Positions 1 to 7,150 of a stretch of DNA of 32,637 nt are shown here, in pieces. A program made the position numbers and the translations under genes. Under the pieces are notes generated by a model. That model worked only from the letters and a program-made list of their open reading frames with translations. It did not search any database and was not told the origin of the DNA. Origin of the DNA: an uncultured Candidatus Actinomarina sp. (GTDB lineage Bacteria > Actinomycetota > Acidimicrobiia > Actinomarinales > Actinomarinaceae); the NCBI GenBank assembly GCA_902599555.1, contig CACKFQ010000009.1, positions 1 to 32,637 on the forward strand, written 5' to 3'. How positions within the stretch are numbered: the first letter of the stretch is position 1; every line of letters begins with the position of its first letter.

Positions 1-373
1 GAAAAACACTTTCTCCAACTTCAGCTAAAGCTTCCGAACCACAAACTGAGTTTTCAAGTAGCTCAATTAGTGGTGCTGGTTCATACATTAACCCTGTGTA
101 GAAAACTAGATCTGCATCTGCTATTTTCCCAGCATCCTGTGGCGCTGGTTCATAGGTATGGGGATTAGCTTCTGGTGGCATTAATACTGTGAGATTAATG
201 CTATCTCCACCAACTTCACTAACAAACTCACCAATCATTGGTGTTGTTGCTACAACATTTAACTCTCTACCATCAATTTCTGGACATCCTGCTTCCGAAC
301 TTCCACCGGAGCAAGCTATCAATACTAATGACAGTGCAAGTACACCAAATTTAAAAATAGGTTTATTCTTCAA
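1..373 (-). CDS. Metal (zinc/manganese-type) ABC transporter substrate-binding lipoprotein, 3' end cut by window edge
   Basis: The reverse strand reads open from a TTG at 371-373 to the window edge (124 codons seen). An AAGGAG Shine-Dalgarno sequence lies four bases before the TTG. The protein starts with a short basic stretch, a hydrophobic segment and a lipobox ending LIAC, so it should be a lipid-anchored exported protein. After a Gly/Ser linker it reads VVATTPMIGEFVSEVGGDSI, then MPPEANPHTYEPAPQD and ADADLVFYTG. These are the N-terminal signatures of cluster A-I (ZnuA/TroA-type) binding proteins; the His in NPHTYEP is the usual first metal ligand. It diverges from a Fur/Zur-family regulator across a shared operator region, which suggests metal-repressed uptake. 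Zinc is the likeliest metal, but manganese or iron cannot be excluded because the other ligands lie beyond the window. Confidence 0.85.
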   Translation of the reverse strand, partial: MKNKPIFKFGVLALSLVLIACSGGSSEAGCPEIDGRELNVVATTPMIGEFVSEVGGDSINLTVLMPPEANPHTYEPAPQDAGKIADADLVFYTGLMYEPAPLIELLENSVCGSEALAEVGESVF

Positions 374-397
374 AATTCTCCTTCTAATTTATAACAA

Positions 398-420
398 TAA
401 ATGAGAATAAGTCTCATTTA
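398..420. promoter_or_regulatory. Palindromic Fur/Zur-type operator next to the binding-protein gene
   Basis: Two perfect nine-base arms, TAAATGAGA and TCTCATTTA, flank a five-base spacer. It lies 25 bases upstream of the TTG of the divergent metal-binding lipoprotein. The core TGAGAAT-A-AGTCTCA has the 7-1-7 layout of Fur-superfamily boxes. A further half-site, TCTCATTT, occurs at 450-457. Binding by the neighbouring Fur-family protein is inferred from position and symmetry. Confidence 0.65.
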
Positions 421-439
421 TTTTTATGTCAAGTATATT

Positions 440-452
440 AGATAATTTATCT
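440..452. promoter_or_regulatory. Second Fur/Zur-type palindrome, upstream of the regulator
   Basis: AGATAA-T-TTATCT is a perfect 6-1-6 palindrome close to the GATAAT-type core of Fur boxes. It lies just upstream of the TATAAT element of the regulator gene, where a bound repressor would block its transcription. Autoregulation is inferred. Confidence 0.5.
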
Positions 453-473
453 CATTTTTTTAAGTAATGAAAG

Positions 474-479
474 TATAAT
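474..479 (+). promoter_or_regulatory. -10 element TATAAT, probable leaderless promoter of the Fur-family gene
   Basis: A perfect TATAAT ends seven bases before the ATG at 487, so transcription would begin at or next to that codon. It overlaps the alternative ATG at 478, which argues against 478 as the start. No convincing -35 was seen. Confidence 0.5.
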
Positions 480-486
480 GAAAAAC

Positions 487-924
487 ATGACTCAAGAACC
501 AAGAAATATACTGTCTCAACACAAAGTTTCAATAACCAATCCCAGAATTATAGTTCTTGACACACTTCTTGATTTTGGGAACCCTATAACCGTTGAGGAA
601 CTTCAGTCAAAACTAAAAGGTAAGGTCGCAAAGTCAACTTTGTATAGAGTTCTAAATGATCTTAAAAAAATAAATATTTTAAATGAGTTCACATCACCTG
701 ACAACGCAGTGGTTGTAGAGCTAATTCTGGAAGAAGATTCTCATCATCATCATCTTTTTTGTAGTGACTGTGGCGAAGTCATCGATGTTGAGTTAAGCGA
801 TGAATTTGAAATGATGCTTGTTAAGGAAATGGAAAAAGTTCAAAAAGAGCTTCATTTTGAAATTAAAGATCATAGAGTTGAGATGTTTGGATTATGTACT
901 GATGAATGTTCAAACTGTGAATAA
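487..924 (+). CDS. Fur-family metalloregulator (Zur-like)
   Basis: A small Fur-superfamily repressor of 145 residues. The N-terminal winged helix contains the family motif KSTLYRVLNDL. The dimerisation half has the histidine cluster HHHH followed by CSDCG (structural zinc CxxC), then LHFEIKDHRVEMFGLC and a Cys-rich tail CTDECSNC. It would sense a divalent metal and repress uptake genes. The divergent zinc/manganese-type binding protein favours Zur, but iron-sensing Fur or a PerR-like role cannot be ruled out from sequence. I chose the ATG at 487 over 478 because the first ATG overlaps a TATAAT box and neither has a clear Shine-Dalgarno sequence. Its stop lies three bases from the stop of the convergent small gene. 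Confidence 0.9.
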   Translation: MTQEPRNILSQHKVSITNPRIIVLDTLLDFGNPITVEELQSKLKGKVAKSTLYRVLNDLKKINILNEFTSPDNAVVVELILEEDSHHHHLFCSDCGEVIDVELSDEFEMMLVKEMEKVQKELHFEIKDHRVEMFGLCTDECSNCE

Positions 925-927
925 ATA

Positions 928-1107
928 TTAAAAAATTAAAGCAATTAAATTAGCATTCAACAACATTGACTGTATTGCTTCAAGTGTGTGGAGTTGTTCT
1001 ACTGAAGTTCTTATTGGAATTGTCATGTGGTCACCATCAACGGTGTTTTGAACCGCTAATGCAGCTTCTACAATATCATTTTGAGCTAAATTACATAAAA
1101 CGCACAT
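928..1107 (-). CDS. Hypothetical 59-residue microprotein with N-terminal CxxC
   Basis: A short reverse-strand gene with an ATG at 1105-1107 and a TAA at 928-930. It begins MCVLCNLAQNDIVEAALAVQ and ends LEAIQSMLLNANLIALIF. The middle, DGDHMTIPIRTS, is followed by a predicted amphipathic helix. The CxxC at residues 2-5 and His27 and His40 could bind a metal or be redox active, but that is inference. A weak CAGGG lies eight bases before the start. It fills the gap between the Fur-family gene and the next membrane-protein gene, converging on the former and diverging from the latter. Its composition looks protein-like rather than random. I do not recognise a family. Confidence 0.6.
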   Translation of the reverse strand: MCVLCNLAQNDIVEAALAVQNTVDGDHMTIPIRTSVEQLHTLEAIQSMLLNANLIALIF

Positions 1108-1171
1108 AAAAATACCCTGTTTATTATTATTCTAATTTTACAATAAATCTTGTAATTAGGAAGAAGAATAA

Positions 1172-2407
1172 ATGATTAAGGTTCCGCGGATATATCACGG
1201 AATAATTAATGTAGGTGATTTACCTATACCCTTTGATATGGTTCTTAATGCAGCAGTATTAACAATTGTTCTTACTTTTGTCTTTTTGAAGGTTTCCTGG
1301 AAGGAATCGATTTTAATCTCAAAAGAAACTCTTTTTTCAACTAAACAATCAACAAGTGGAAAATTATTTGGGTTTTTGATCTTAGCCTTACTTATGGTCC
1401 CTGGTTTAATAAACAACGAAGCAGCAACGGTCTCTATAACTCCACTAATTCTGTGGGTTTTTCTGTGGATTGGGGTTCCAGTGCTTGGACTCCTTTTTGG
1501 TGATTTGTATGCAAAATTTAATCCTCTTTCAATTTTGGTTAATAGAGAAGGTGAACCGAAAAACGTTTACCTTGCAGCTTTCTTGTTTATTTGTTTGACC
1601 TGGTTTGAGCTAGTTTGGAGTAAGCCAGGAAACCCTAGACACATAGGTGTTGTATTCTTAATTTTATTTCTTACAGTTTCAGCACTGCAGAAGTATTATA
1701 AAAAAACGATTATTGAAGTCGATCCTCTCCTTCTTTTGCATCATCTCTATAGCAAAATGAGAGTAACTAATAAATCCCCTGTTTTTAAAACTCTCTTAAG
1801 TAACTTATCAAACCTTGCACAATTAAAAGGTATGGAGTATTTCATACTTCTCATGATCGGTACTGTTACCTATGATGGATTGAGGGAGACAACTTTTTGG
1901 TTTAATATTTTTGGATCAAGAACTTACGAAACATTTTTCTCAACTATTGCGTTCCTCTCAATGAATTTAATTGTGATAGTTTTTTACAGGTTTGCTTGTT
2001 ATTTCGCTATAAGAGTAAGTGGAGAAGATATTGGGTTAAATGAAATATCACTCAAGTTTGGACACACAATGCTTCCGATTGCCTTTGCATATCATGTCAC
2101 TCATTACCTAGGGCTGCTTTTATTTGAATCACAAACAGTCTTGTTTAGACTTAATGATCCGTTTGGTTTTGGATGGAATCTTTTTAATATACAGAATGCT
2201 ACAGTTGACTACTTTTTAGAACCTGTTGTGCTTTGGACAATTATGGTAATTGTGACACTTGCTGGGCATATGATAAGTGTGGTATTGGCTCATGATTTAG
2301 CGGTAAAAATCTTTGGCCACCAACAAAGTGATAAAACTCAATATATTTTCTTATTTATAACAGTTGCATTGACGCTTCAAGCTTTGTTTGTATTAAGTGT
2401 TCCGTAA
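1172..2407 (+). CDS. Polytopic membrane protein of unknown function (actinobacterial type)
   Basis: A 411-residue protein with roughly ten hydrophobic segments and little soluble sequence. It opens with HGIINVGDLPIPFDMVLNAA, resembling the 'HGxxxxxDLPVP' opening of a family of actinobacterial integral membrane proteins that databases sometimes label 'fenitrothion hydrolase'; that label says little about function. Other visible blocks are FGDLYAKFNPLS, FGHTMLPIAFAYHVTHYLG and AGHMISVVLAHDLA, whose histidines and polar residues within membrane segments could bind a metal or cofactor. A clear AGGAAGAAG precedes the ATG by five bases, and a TACAAT at 1139-1144 may be its -10. It is followed after 44 bases by the beta-propeller lipoprotein. 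A role in transport or redox chemistry is possible; none is shown. Confidence 0.75.
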   Translation: MIKVPRIYHGIINVGDLPIPFDMVLNAAVLTIVLTFVFLKVSWKESILISKETLFSTKQSTSGKLFGFLILALLMVPGLINNEAATVSITPLILWVFLWIGVPVLGLLFGDLYAKFNPLSILVNREGEPKNVYLAAFLFICLTWFELVWSKPGNPRHIGVVFLILFLTVSALQKYYKKTIIEVDPLLLLHHLYSKMRVTNKSPVFKTLLSNLSNLAQLKGMEYFILLMIGTVTYDGLRETTFWFNIFGSRTYETFFSTIAFLSMNLIVIVFYRFACYFAIRVSGEDIGLNEISLKFGHTMLPIAFAYHVTHYLGLLLFESQTVLFRLNDPFGFGWNLFNIQNATVDYFLEPVVLWTIMVIVTLAGHMISVVLAHDLAVKIFGHQQSDKTQYIFLFITVALTLQALFVLSVP

Positions 2408-2451
2408 AATATTCAAGCAACGTATACTTTACAAGACTAACATCGTCATTA

Positions 2452-4869
2452 ATGATAAAAAATAGTAACAAATTAATCTTATTAATTTTGTTTTTTTTAA
2501 TTGTTTCCGCCTGTTCAAGCAATGATTCCTCTGGTCCTGAATTAGTAGAGATATCCTCTGATGAGGAAGACTTGGACAGCGAGAAAGGTCAGGAAGAAAA
2601 TGATGCTGAGGAAGATGGTGGCGAAGGTGAAAATACTGATGAGAAGACTACAAACTTTATACCTCCAAAATTGCCAGATTTACCGGACCCAGTATTAAGT
2701 TCTTCTAGATGGAATCAAGTAAATGGACCTTTTGGTGGAACAATTACAAGTATTTTTAAAAGTTTGGATGGGTACTGGGTGACTACAACAGACAATTCTG
2801 GACTCACAGATAGCAATCTTTATTTAGTAGACGGTAAAAAATTCACATGGGAGTTGAAAAAAACTATAAGTGGAAACATGGGTGGGGTTGTTGTTGATGC
2901 GTCAAACCCTAACCAGATAGCTTTTTACACCGAAGCAACAAGTAACTCCGATTCAGGTGTTTTTATTTCAAAAGATGGTGGAGAAACTTGGGATGAAACA
3001 GAAGTAGGTGGTGGACAATATTCGGCAATAGCTATAGGCTCACAAAGTACTTCTACTCTGTATATAGCAGGAAGATATTTTCCAAATGGAAAAGACTGTG
3101 AAGATGAAGAGGGCGAAGACGACTGTACCCCTGAAAAAAATTCAGTAATATTTATATCTAATGATTTTGGAACCTCCTGGATAAAATCTTCCTCGATACC
3201 AAAAGGAGTTTTTGAAGAAATTGAATTGGAAGAAGGGCAAGAACTAGAGGAAGAAGATATTGATAAAATAAGAGTTCTCTATGTAAGCCCATCTGATGAT
3301 GACCACATATTTGTAGGTACAAGTAATTTACTAGTAAAGAGTAGTAATCGAGGCTCATCTTGGGAGTCTTTAAGTGACACTTTCCATAGATCAGATATTA
3401 AAGGTGTGGCAATCCATCCAAATAATCCAAACATAATTTATGTAAGAATTGGACTTTATACTTTTTCAGACTGTTCAGATGTAGATAATGATGACCCTGA
3501 TTATGAAGAAAGTGTATCCAAGTATTGTCCAGGTATTTATAAAAGTACTGATGGAGGTGAAAACTGGAAATTATTCGATGACGTTACCGGAGACCCATCA
3601 GAAGGTGGTGTGTATATAAATGAATATGATGATTCAGAAATTTATTCGGTTTTCGGAAGAGAAACATTTGTTAGTAAAGATGGTGGAATGTCATCTGATG
3701 TTTTCTTAGATACAAAAGAGCACCCTATTATTCCAGATGTTGGTGTGGAAATAATAACGTTTGGTGAAAGTGAAGCTGAGGTATTTATGGCAGGTCTTCA
3801 AGGTATTTACAGAACTTACGACAATGGTAAAACTTGGATTGAAACAAATACAGGTTTTGTAGGTTCTGAAGTTGTAGATCTAATTACTGCTTTGGATGGA
3901 ACTATGTATGCAACAACTTATAATCTAGGAATTTTTAAGAGTTTAGATGGTGGTAAAAACTGGGGTTTTGCTTCATTTGGTATAAAAAATTGGTATGGTA
4001 TGCAGCTAGCAACTCACCCTGAAGATCCAGACACAATATTTACAACAACTAATGGAGGGGTTTATAAATCAACAAATGCTGGAGAATCTTGGAGAATTAT
4101 TGGAGGGTCGGATCTTTGTGATGATGAAGAAGCAGGTGGAAACTGTCACTATCACGGAATAATTATAGAAAAAGAAGCACCATTCAAAGTCCTTGTGGGT
4201 AGTGGTGGAGATCAATACGCAAAAGAAGGCGTGGGGTTAACTGGATCAGAAGACAACGGAGAATCTTGGAGAAATTCTGATGACGGTTTTGTAAGAGATG
4301 TTCATGTAAGTAAATTAATAATTGATCCAAACAACAATAATGTCTTTTATGCAACTACTCAGGGAGCTACAGAATATACAGATAAAGTTGGTGATGGAGC
4401 AGGAGTGTTTAAAAGTACTGATCGTGGTAATAACTGGACTCAAATTAACAATGGACTTGATAGCCTTGAAACCAATATATTAACTGTGGATCCTAATGAT
4501 TCTGAGACACTCTATCTTGGAACAGATGACGACGGAGTTTACAAAAGTACAGATGGCGGAGAAAGTTGGAAAAAATTAACTGTCTCATCTATTCCAAAAT
4601 CTTTTGGTGTAGGAGATATTATTGTTGATCCACATAATAGTAACAATATCTATATAGGTACTGTAGATTACTTTAGACTCTCAGAAAGTAGAGGCGTCTT
4701 AGGAGATTTTGGAGTTTATAAAAGTACCGATGGTGGAGCAACATGGGAAGAGTTTAATGTAGGCTTAAATCACCTTGGTGTTTTCTCTCTTGAATTATCA
4801 GAAGAGAATAGAATCTTATATGCTGGAACAAGAGCTGGTGGTGTTTACTGGATTAGTTTAGACAATTAG
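2452..4869 (+). CDS. Large exported lipoprotein with Asp-box (BNR/sortilin-like) beta-propeller repeats
   Basis: An 805-residue protein. Residues 1-21 form a lipoprotein signal peptide with lipobox VSAC (Cys21). A strongly acidic linker of Glu, Asp and Gly follows to about residue 70. The rest carries at least twelve Asp-box motifs of the form K-S-T-D-G-G-x-x-W, such as KSTDGGENW, KSLDGGKNW and KSTDGGATW. Each marks a blade turn of a VPS10/sialidase-like beta-propeller, and the number suggests two propellers. No sialidase catalytic set was seen, so binding or scaffolding outside the cell is the likeliest role. Apart from the lipobox, cysteines occur only in three pairs (216/225, 341/359, 556/565), each enclosing an acidic loop. 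A TATACT at 2423-2428 is a plausible -10. There is no clear Shine-Dalgarno sequence. Its end overlaps the convergent TM2 gene by four bases. Confidence 0.85.
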   Translation: MIKNSNKLILLILFFLIVSACSSNDSSGPELVEISSDEEDLDSEKGQEENDAEEDGGEGENTDEKTTNFIPPKLPDLPDPVLSSSRWNQVNGPFGGTITSIFKSLDGYWVTTTDNSGLTDSNLYLVDGKKFTWELKKTISGNMGGVVVDASNPNQIAFYTEATSNSDSGVFISKDGGETWDETEVGGGQYSAIAIGSQSTSTLYIAGRYFPNGKDCEDEEGEDDCTPEKNSVIFISNDFGTSWIKSSSIPKGVFEEIELEEGQELEEEDIDKIRVLYVSPSDDDHIFVGTSNLLVKSSNRGSSWESLSDTFHRSDIKGVAIHPNNPNIIYVRIGLYTFSDCSDVDNDDPDYEESVSKYCPGIYKSTDGGENWKLFDDVTGDPSEGGVYINEYDDSEIYSVFGRETFVSKDGGMSSDVFLDTKEHPIIPDVGVEIITFGESEAEVFMAGLQGIYRTYDNGKTWIETNTGFVGSEVVDLITALDGTMYATTYNLGIFKSLDGGKNWGFASFGIKNWYGMQLATHPEDPDTIFTTTNGGVYKSTNAGESWRIIGGSDLCDDEEAGGNCHYHGIIIEKEAPFKVLVGSGGDQYAKEGVGLTGSEDNGESWRNSDDGFVRDVHVSKLIIDPNNNNVFYATTQGATEYTDKVGDGAGVFKSTDRGNNWTQINNGLDSLETNILTVDPNDSETLYLGTDDDGVYKSTDGGESWKKLTVSSIPKSFGVGDIIVDPHNSNNIYIGTVDYFRLSESRGVLGDFGVYKSTDGGATWEEFNVGLNHLGVFSLELSEENRILYAGTRAGGVYWISLDN

Positions 4870-5186
4870 GTTCTTGGAATTTTTTGACCATCTTTATTAG
4901 TAAATTGCCCCGTCACAACAAGTAATAAATCAACCAAGAACCATACTCCTAATCCCCCAAGGGTAATTAGCATAAGAACTCCTGTGCCTATTTTTCCAAC
5001 ATAAAATCTATGGATACCTAAAACACCAACAAAAAATGTTAGTAAAAATAAAGCTAGCCAATCTATTGAGTTTGTTTTTGTGGAAGAATCTAATAACTTC
5101 TCTTTTTGTGAATCAAACTCTTCTTGGGTAATAACCCTGTCTCTAAGCAGGTCGTTTAACTTTTTTATTTCGTCAGCTGTACTCAT
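4866..5186 (-). CDS. SHOCT-TM2 domain small membrane protein
   Basis: A 106-residue protein with two parts. Residues 1-34 (IKKLNDLLRDRVITQEEFDS) match the SHOCT helical module, a short oligomerisation element. Residues about 40-95 form a TM2 domain: two hydrophobic helices joined by GIHRFYVGKIGTGVL, with GxHRFYxG and the following LGGLGVWFLVD diagnostic for the family. It should sit in the cytoplasmic membrane; the family's function is largely unknown. It begins four bases after the stop codon of the M48 protease gene and may be co-transcribed with it, although a TAAAAT element six bases before its ATG suggests its own leaderless promoter. Confidence 0.88.
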   Translation of the reverse strand: MSTADEIKKLNDLLRDRVITQEEFDSQKEKLLDSSTKTNSIDWLALFLLTFFVGVLGIHRFYVGKIGTGVLMLITLGGLGVWFLVDLLLVVTGQFTNKDGQKIPRT

Positions 5187-5190
5187 ATGC

Positions 5191-6453
5191 TTATTTTAAC
5201 TTATTTTCTATACTGGCAACTCTCTCTGCAATTGGAGGATGGGAATAGTAGTAAGAACTATATAAAGGGTCTGGAGTTAGATTAGAAGCATTGTCTTTAC
5301 TGAGCTTCAATAAGCCAGAAATCATATACTCACCATCAGTAAATTGGAATGAAAAATCATCGGCTTCAAACTCTCTTTTTCTAGACAGTGCTGAAGTGAA
5401 TGGTTTAGTAAAAAATGTATATGAACCAGCAACTAAATAAAATAGTAAAAACTTAGAATATACAGTCAAAGACTCCAGTCCGTGATCAAGAAAGAAGTTA
5501 TCGCTTTTAAGTACTTCGCTTAGTATGTAGAAACCAATAAAACCAAACACTAAGGAACTAATTAGTGTCTTCCTTATGTGCCCTAATTTATAGTGTCCTA
5601 ATTCATGACCAAGAATTGCTTCCATTTCATCTGGAGTAATTGTTTTTAACAGGGTATCAAAAAACACAATTCTTTTATTTTTTCCAAATCCAGTGAAAAA
5701 AGCATTGCCATGAGTACTTCGTAAACTTGCATCCATGACAAATAAGCCTTTTGATTTAAAATCAACTTTTTTCAATAGTTTTTCTATAGGCTTTTTAAAT
5801 TCTTCATTATCAAGTGGTTCAAATTTATTGAACAGAGGCATTATTAATACTGGATAGAGAAAGAATATAATTGCCTGGAGAATAAAAACAGCTCCAAATG
5901 CGTATACCCACCAGTTGTCACCTAGGTTTACAACTATATATATAACAGTTGCGTAAATAACTGATGAGATAGTTGCAGAAATTAACAAACTTTTAAATAT
6001 GTCTGTCACAAATGTTTTTGTTGTTGTTTTGTTAAAGCCGTGTCTTTCCTCTATTACGAATGTTGAGTATATAGATATTGGAATTGAAATTACTTGCTCA
6101 ACTATCAACAGTAAGAGTCCTAATAAAACTGCTCCGAGAACGTCTGAAGAAGTTGTGGAGACAACTATTTCAGCTAGAAAATTAAATAATCCTCCCAAAG
6201 TAAAAATTATCAATACTACAGCCCCAAAGAGAGCTGTAAAGATTTGAAATCTGATTCGATCAATATTGTAGACTATGGATTTCTTGTACTCTTCCTCAGT
6301 AACTACACCAACAAACCTTTCAGGAATAGTGTTTTTGTTTAATTCAATAGATTTAAGGTTTCTTAGCTTTAAATATGTTTCTAACAAAAACTTGACTGCT
6401 ATTAAAGATATGAAGACAACGGTAAAGTTAGTGGAGGCTAAAAATTCTTGCAT
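5191..6453 (-). CDS. M48-family zinc metalloprotease, Ste24/CAAX-protease-like, membrane bound
   Basis: A 420-residue membrane protease. Residues 1-205 hold several transmembrane segments in the arrangement of the Peptidase_M48_N domain, including FVIEERHGFNKTT. The catalytic domain carries the zinc motif HELGH (283-287) within ILGHELGHYKLGH, and the third ligand Glu in REFEADDFS near 363. The C-terminal YYSHPPIAERVASIE is the usual 'SHPP' block of the family. Its length fits Ste24 homologues. In bacteria such proteins are thought to act in membrane-protein quality control rather than on prenylated CaaX proteins; the substrate here is unknown. It lies nine bases downstream of the small membrane protein gene and just before the SHOCT-TM2 gene. 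Confidence 0.92.
   Translation of the reverse strand: MQEFLASTNFTVVFISLIAVKFLLETYLKLRNLKSIELNKNTIPERFVGVVTEEEYKKSIVYNIDRIRFQIFTALFGAVVLIIFTLGGLFNFLAEIVVSTTSSDVLGAVLLGLLLLIVEQVISIPISIYSTFVIEERHGFNKTTTKTFVTDIFKSLLISATISSVIYATVIYIVVNLGDNWWVYAFGAVFILQAIIFFLYPVLIMPLFNKFEPLDNEEFKKPIEKLLKKVDFKSKGLFVMDASLRSTHGNAFFTGFGKNKRIVFFDTLLKTITPDEMEAILGHELGHYKLGHIRKTLISSLVFGFIGFYILSEVLKSDNFFLDHGLESLTVYSKFLLFYLVAGSYTFFTKPFTSALSRKREFEADDFSFQFTDGEYMISGLLKLSKDNASNLTPDPLYSSYYYSHPPIAERVASIENKLK
5193..5198 (-). promoter_or_regulatory. -10-like TAAAAT, possible leaderless promoter of the SHOCT-TM2 gene
   Basis: Read on the minus strand, TAAAAT ends six bases before the ATG at 5186 and overlaps the stop codon of the upstream protease gene. 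No Shine-Dalgarno sequence lies between. The spacing matches similar elements at the Fur-family, argR, cca and acyltransferase genes. Confidence 0.4.
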
Positions 6454-6461
6454 GTTCGGGA

Positions 6462-6647
6462 CTATTGTACCTTTGGGTTTTTTATATGTAACTTCTGATT
6501 GGAAAATGACTTAAATATTACGACAACAGCCGCTAAGACAAAAGCTACTTTTAAAACAAATATGCTGACTGCTGCAGTCAAGTAAAGAAGTAGCAATGAA
6601 ATAATCATTCCGGGAATTCTTCTAATTTTTACTTCAACTGTTTTCAC
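6462..6647 (-). CDS. Small membrane protein, hypothetical
   Basis: About 61 residues: a basic N-terminus (KIRRIPG), one long or two short hydrophobic segments (IISLLLLYLTAAVSIFVLK, then VAFVLAAVVVIF) and a basic tail. I chose the GTG at 6645-6647 because GGAGAGG lies nine bases upstream; ATGs at 6665 and 6683 in the same frame would lengthen it by 6 or 12 residues. The chosen start overlaps the end of the upstream DNA-binding gene by 14 bases, so the two are probably translationally coupled. I do not recognise a family. The pairing with a DNA-binding protein suggests a shared role, but this is unproven. Confidence 0.55.
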   Translation of the reverse strand: MKTVEVKIRRIPGMIISLLLLYLTAAVSIFVLKVAFVLAAVVVIFKSFSNQKLHIKNPKVQ

Positions 6648-7074
6648 TGCTTTTATCCTCTCCATCAACTTCAATGAAATCATCAGTATTTATATCTACT
6701 ACTTTTTTACCTAAAACTCTTATAGAAACATTTTTTGATTTTGAATTAGGTTCAGCAGATTCAGTTTGTATGTCTACAAATGACTTACCCATTACCCTGA
6801 TTGAAGCATTACCCTCTTTATCTTTTTTATTTTCATTTAAATCAATCTCGATTAAACCACCGGCTATAGAAATTTTAGGTTTTCTTGGTCTACCAGAGTT
6901 TTCATTTTTTTGAATTGATCTGAAGTCTTCTTCAGATTCATCCCAGTCCCAGACTGGTGTACCGCTAATAACTTGAAACGGTTCTGGTAACCTATCCCTA
7001 TTTTTCCAAACTTTTAATGTGTCGTAAGAAACATCTAGTAGTTCAGATAATTCTTTTAATCCAACTAAATTCAA
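6634..7074 (-). CDS. Putative DNA-binding protein: helix-turn-helix, AT-hook-like motif and three internal repeats
   Basis: A 146-residue protein with a TTG start; AAGGA lies six bases upstream. Residues 1-50 read VGLKELSELLDVSYDTLKVWKN, a helix-turn-helix resembling the excisionase/MerR-like group, then RDRLPEPFQVISGTPVWDWDE, typical of small phage-type regulators. Residues 61-67, GRPRKPK, resemble an AT-hook core that grips the minor groove of AT-rich DNA. After that come three related segments: ISIAGGLIEIDL (68-79), SIRVMGKSFVDIQT (91-104) and SIRVLGKKVVDINT (117-130), each perhaps a beta-hairpin. The tail is acidic and Ser-rich. It overlaps a small membrane-protein gene. A DNA-binding role is likely; target and purpose are unknown. 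Confidence 0.7.
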   Translation of the reverse strand: MNLVGLKELSELLDVSYDTLKVWKNRDRLPEPFQVISGTPVWDWDESEEDFRSIQKNENSGRPRKPKISIAGGLIEIDLNENKKDKEGNASIRVMGKSFVDIQTESAEPNSKSKNVSIRVLGKKVVDINTDDFIEVDGEDKSSENS

Positions 7075-7150
7075 TGTTTTTCCTTTATGTAATACTTAGT
7101 AACATATTATCTTAAAGTAATTTTAATGCAACTATATGTAACATTTTAAC

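Noticed and set aside
189..404. Plus-strand frame of 71 codons
   Set aside because: It is antisense to the binding-protein gene, which has a lipobox, a Shine-Dalgarno sequence and family motifs.
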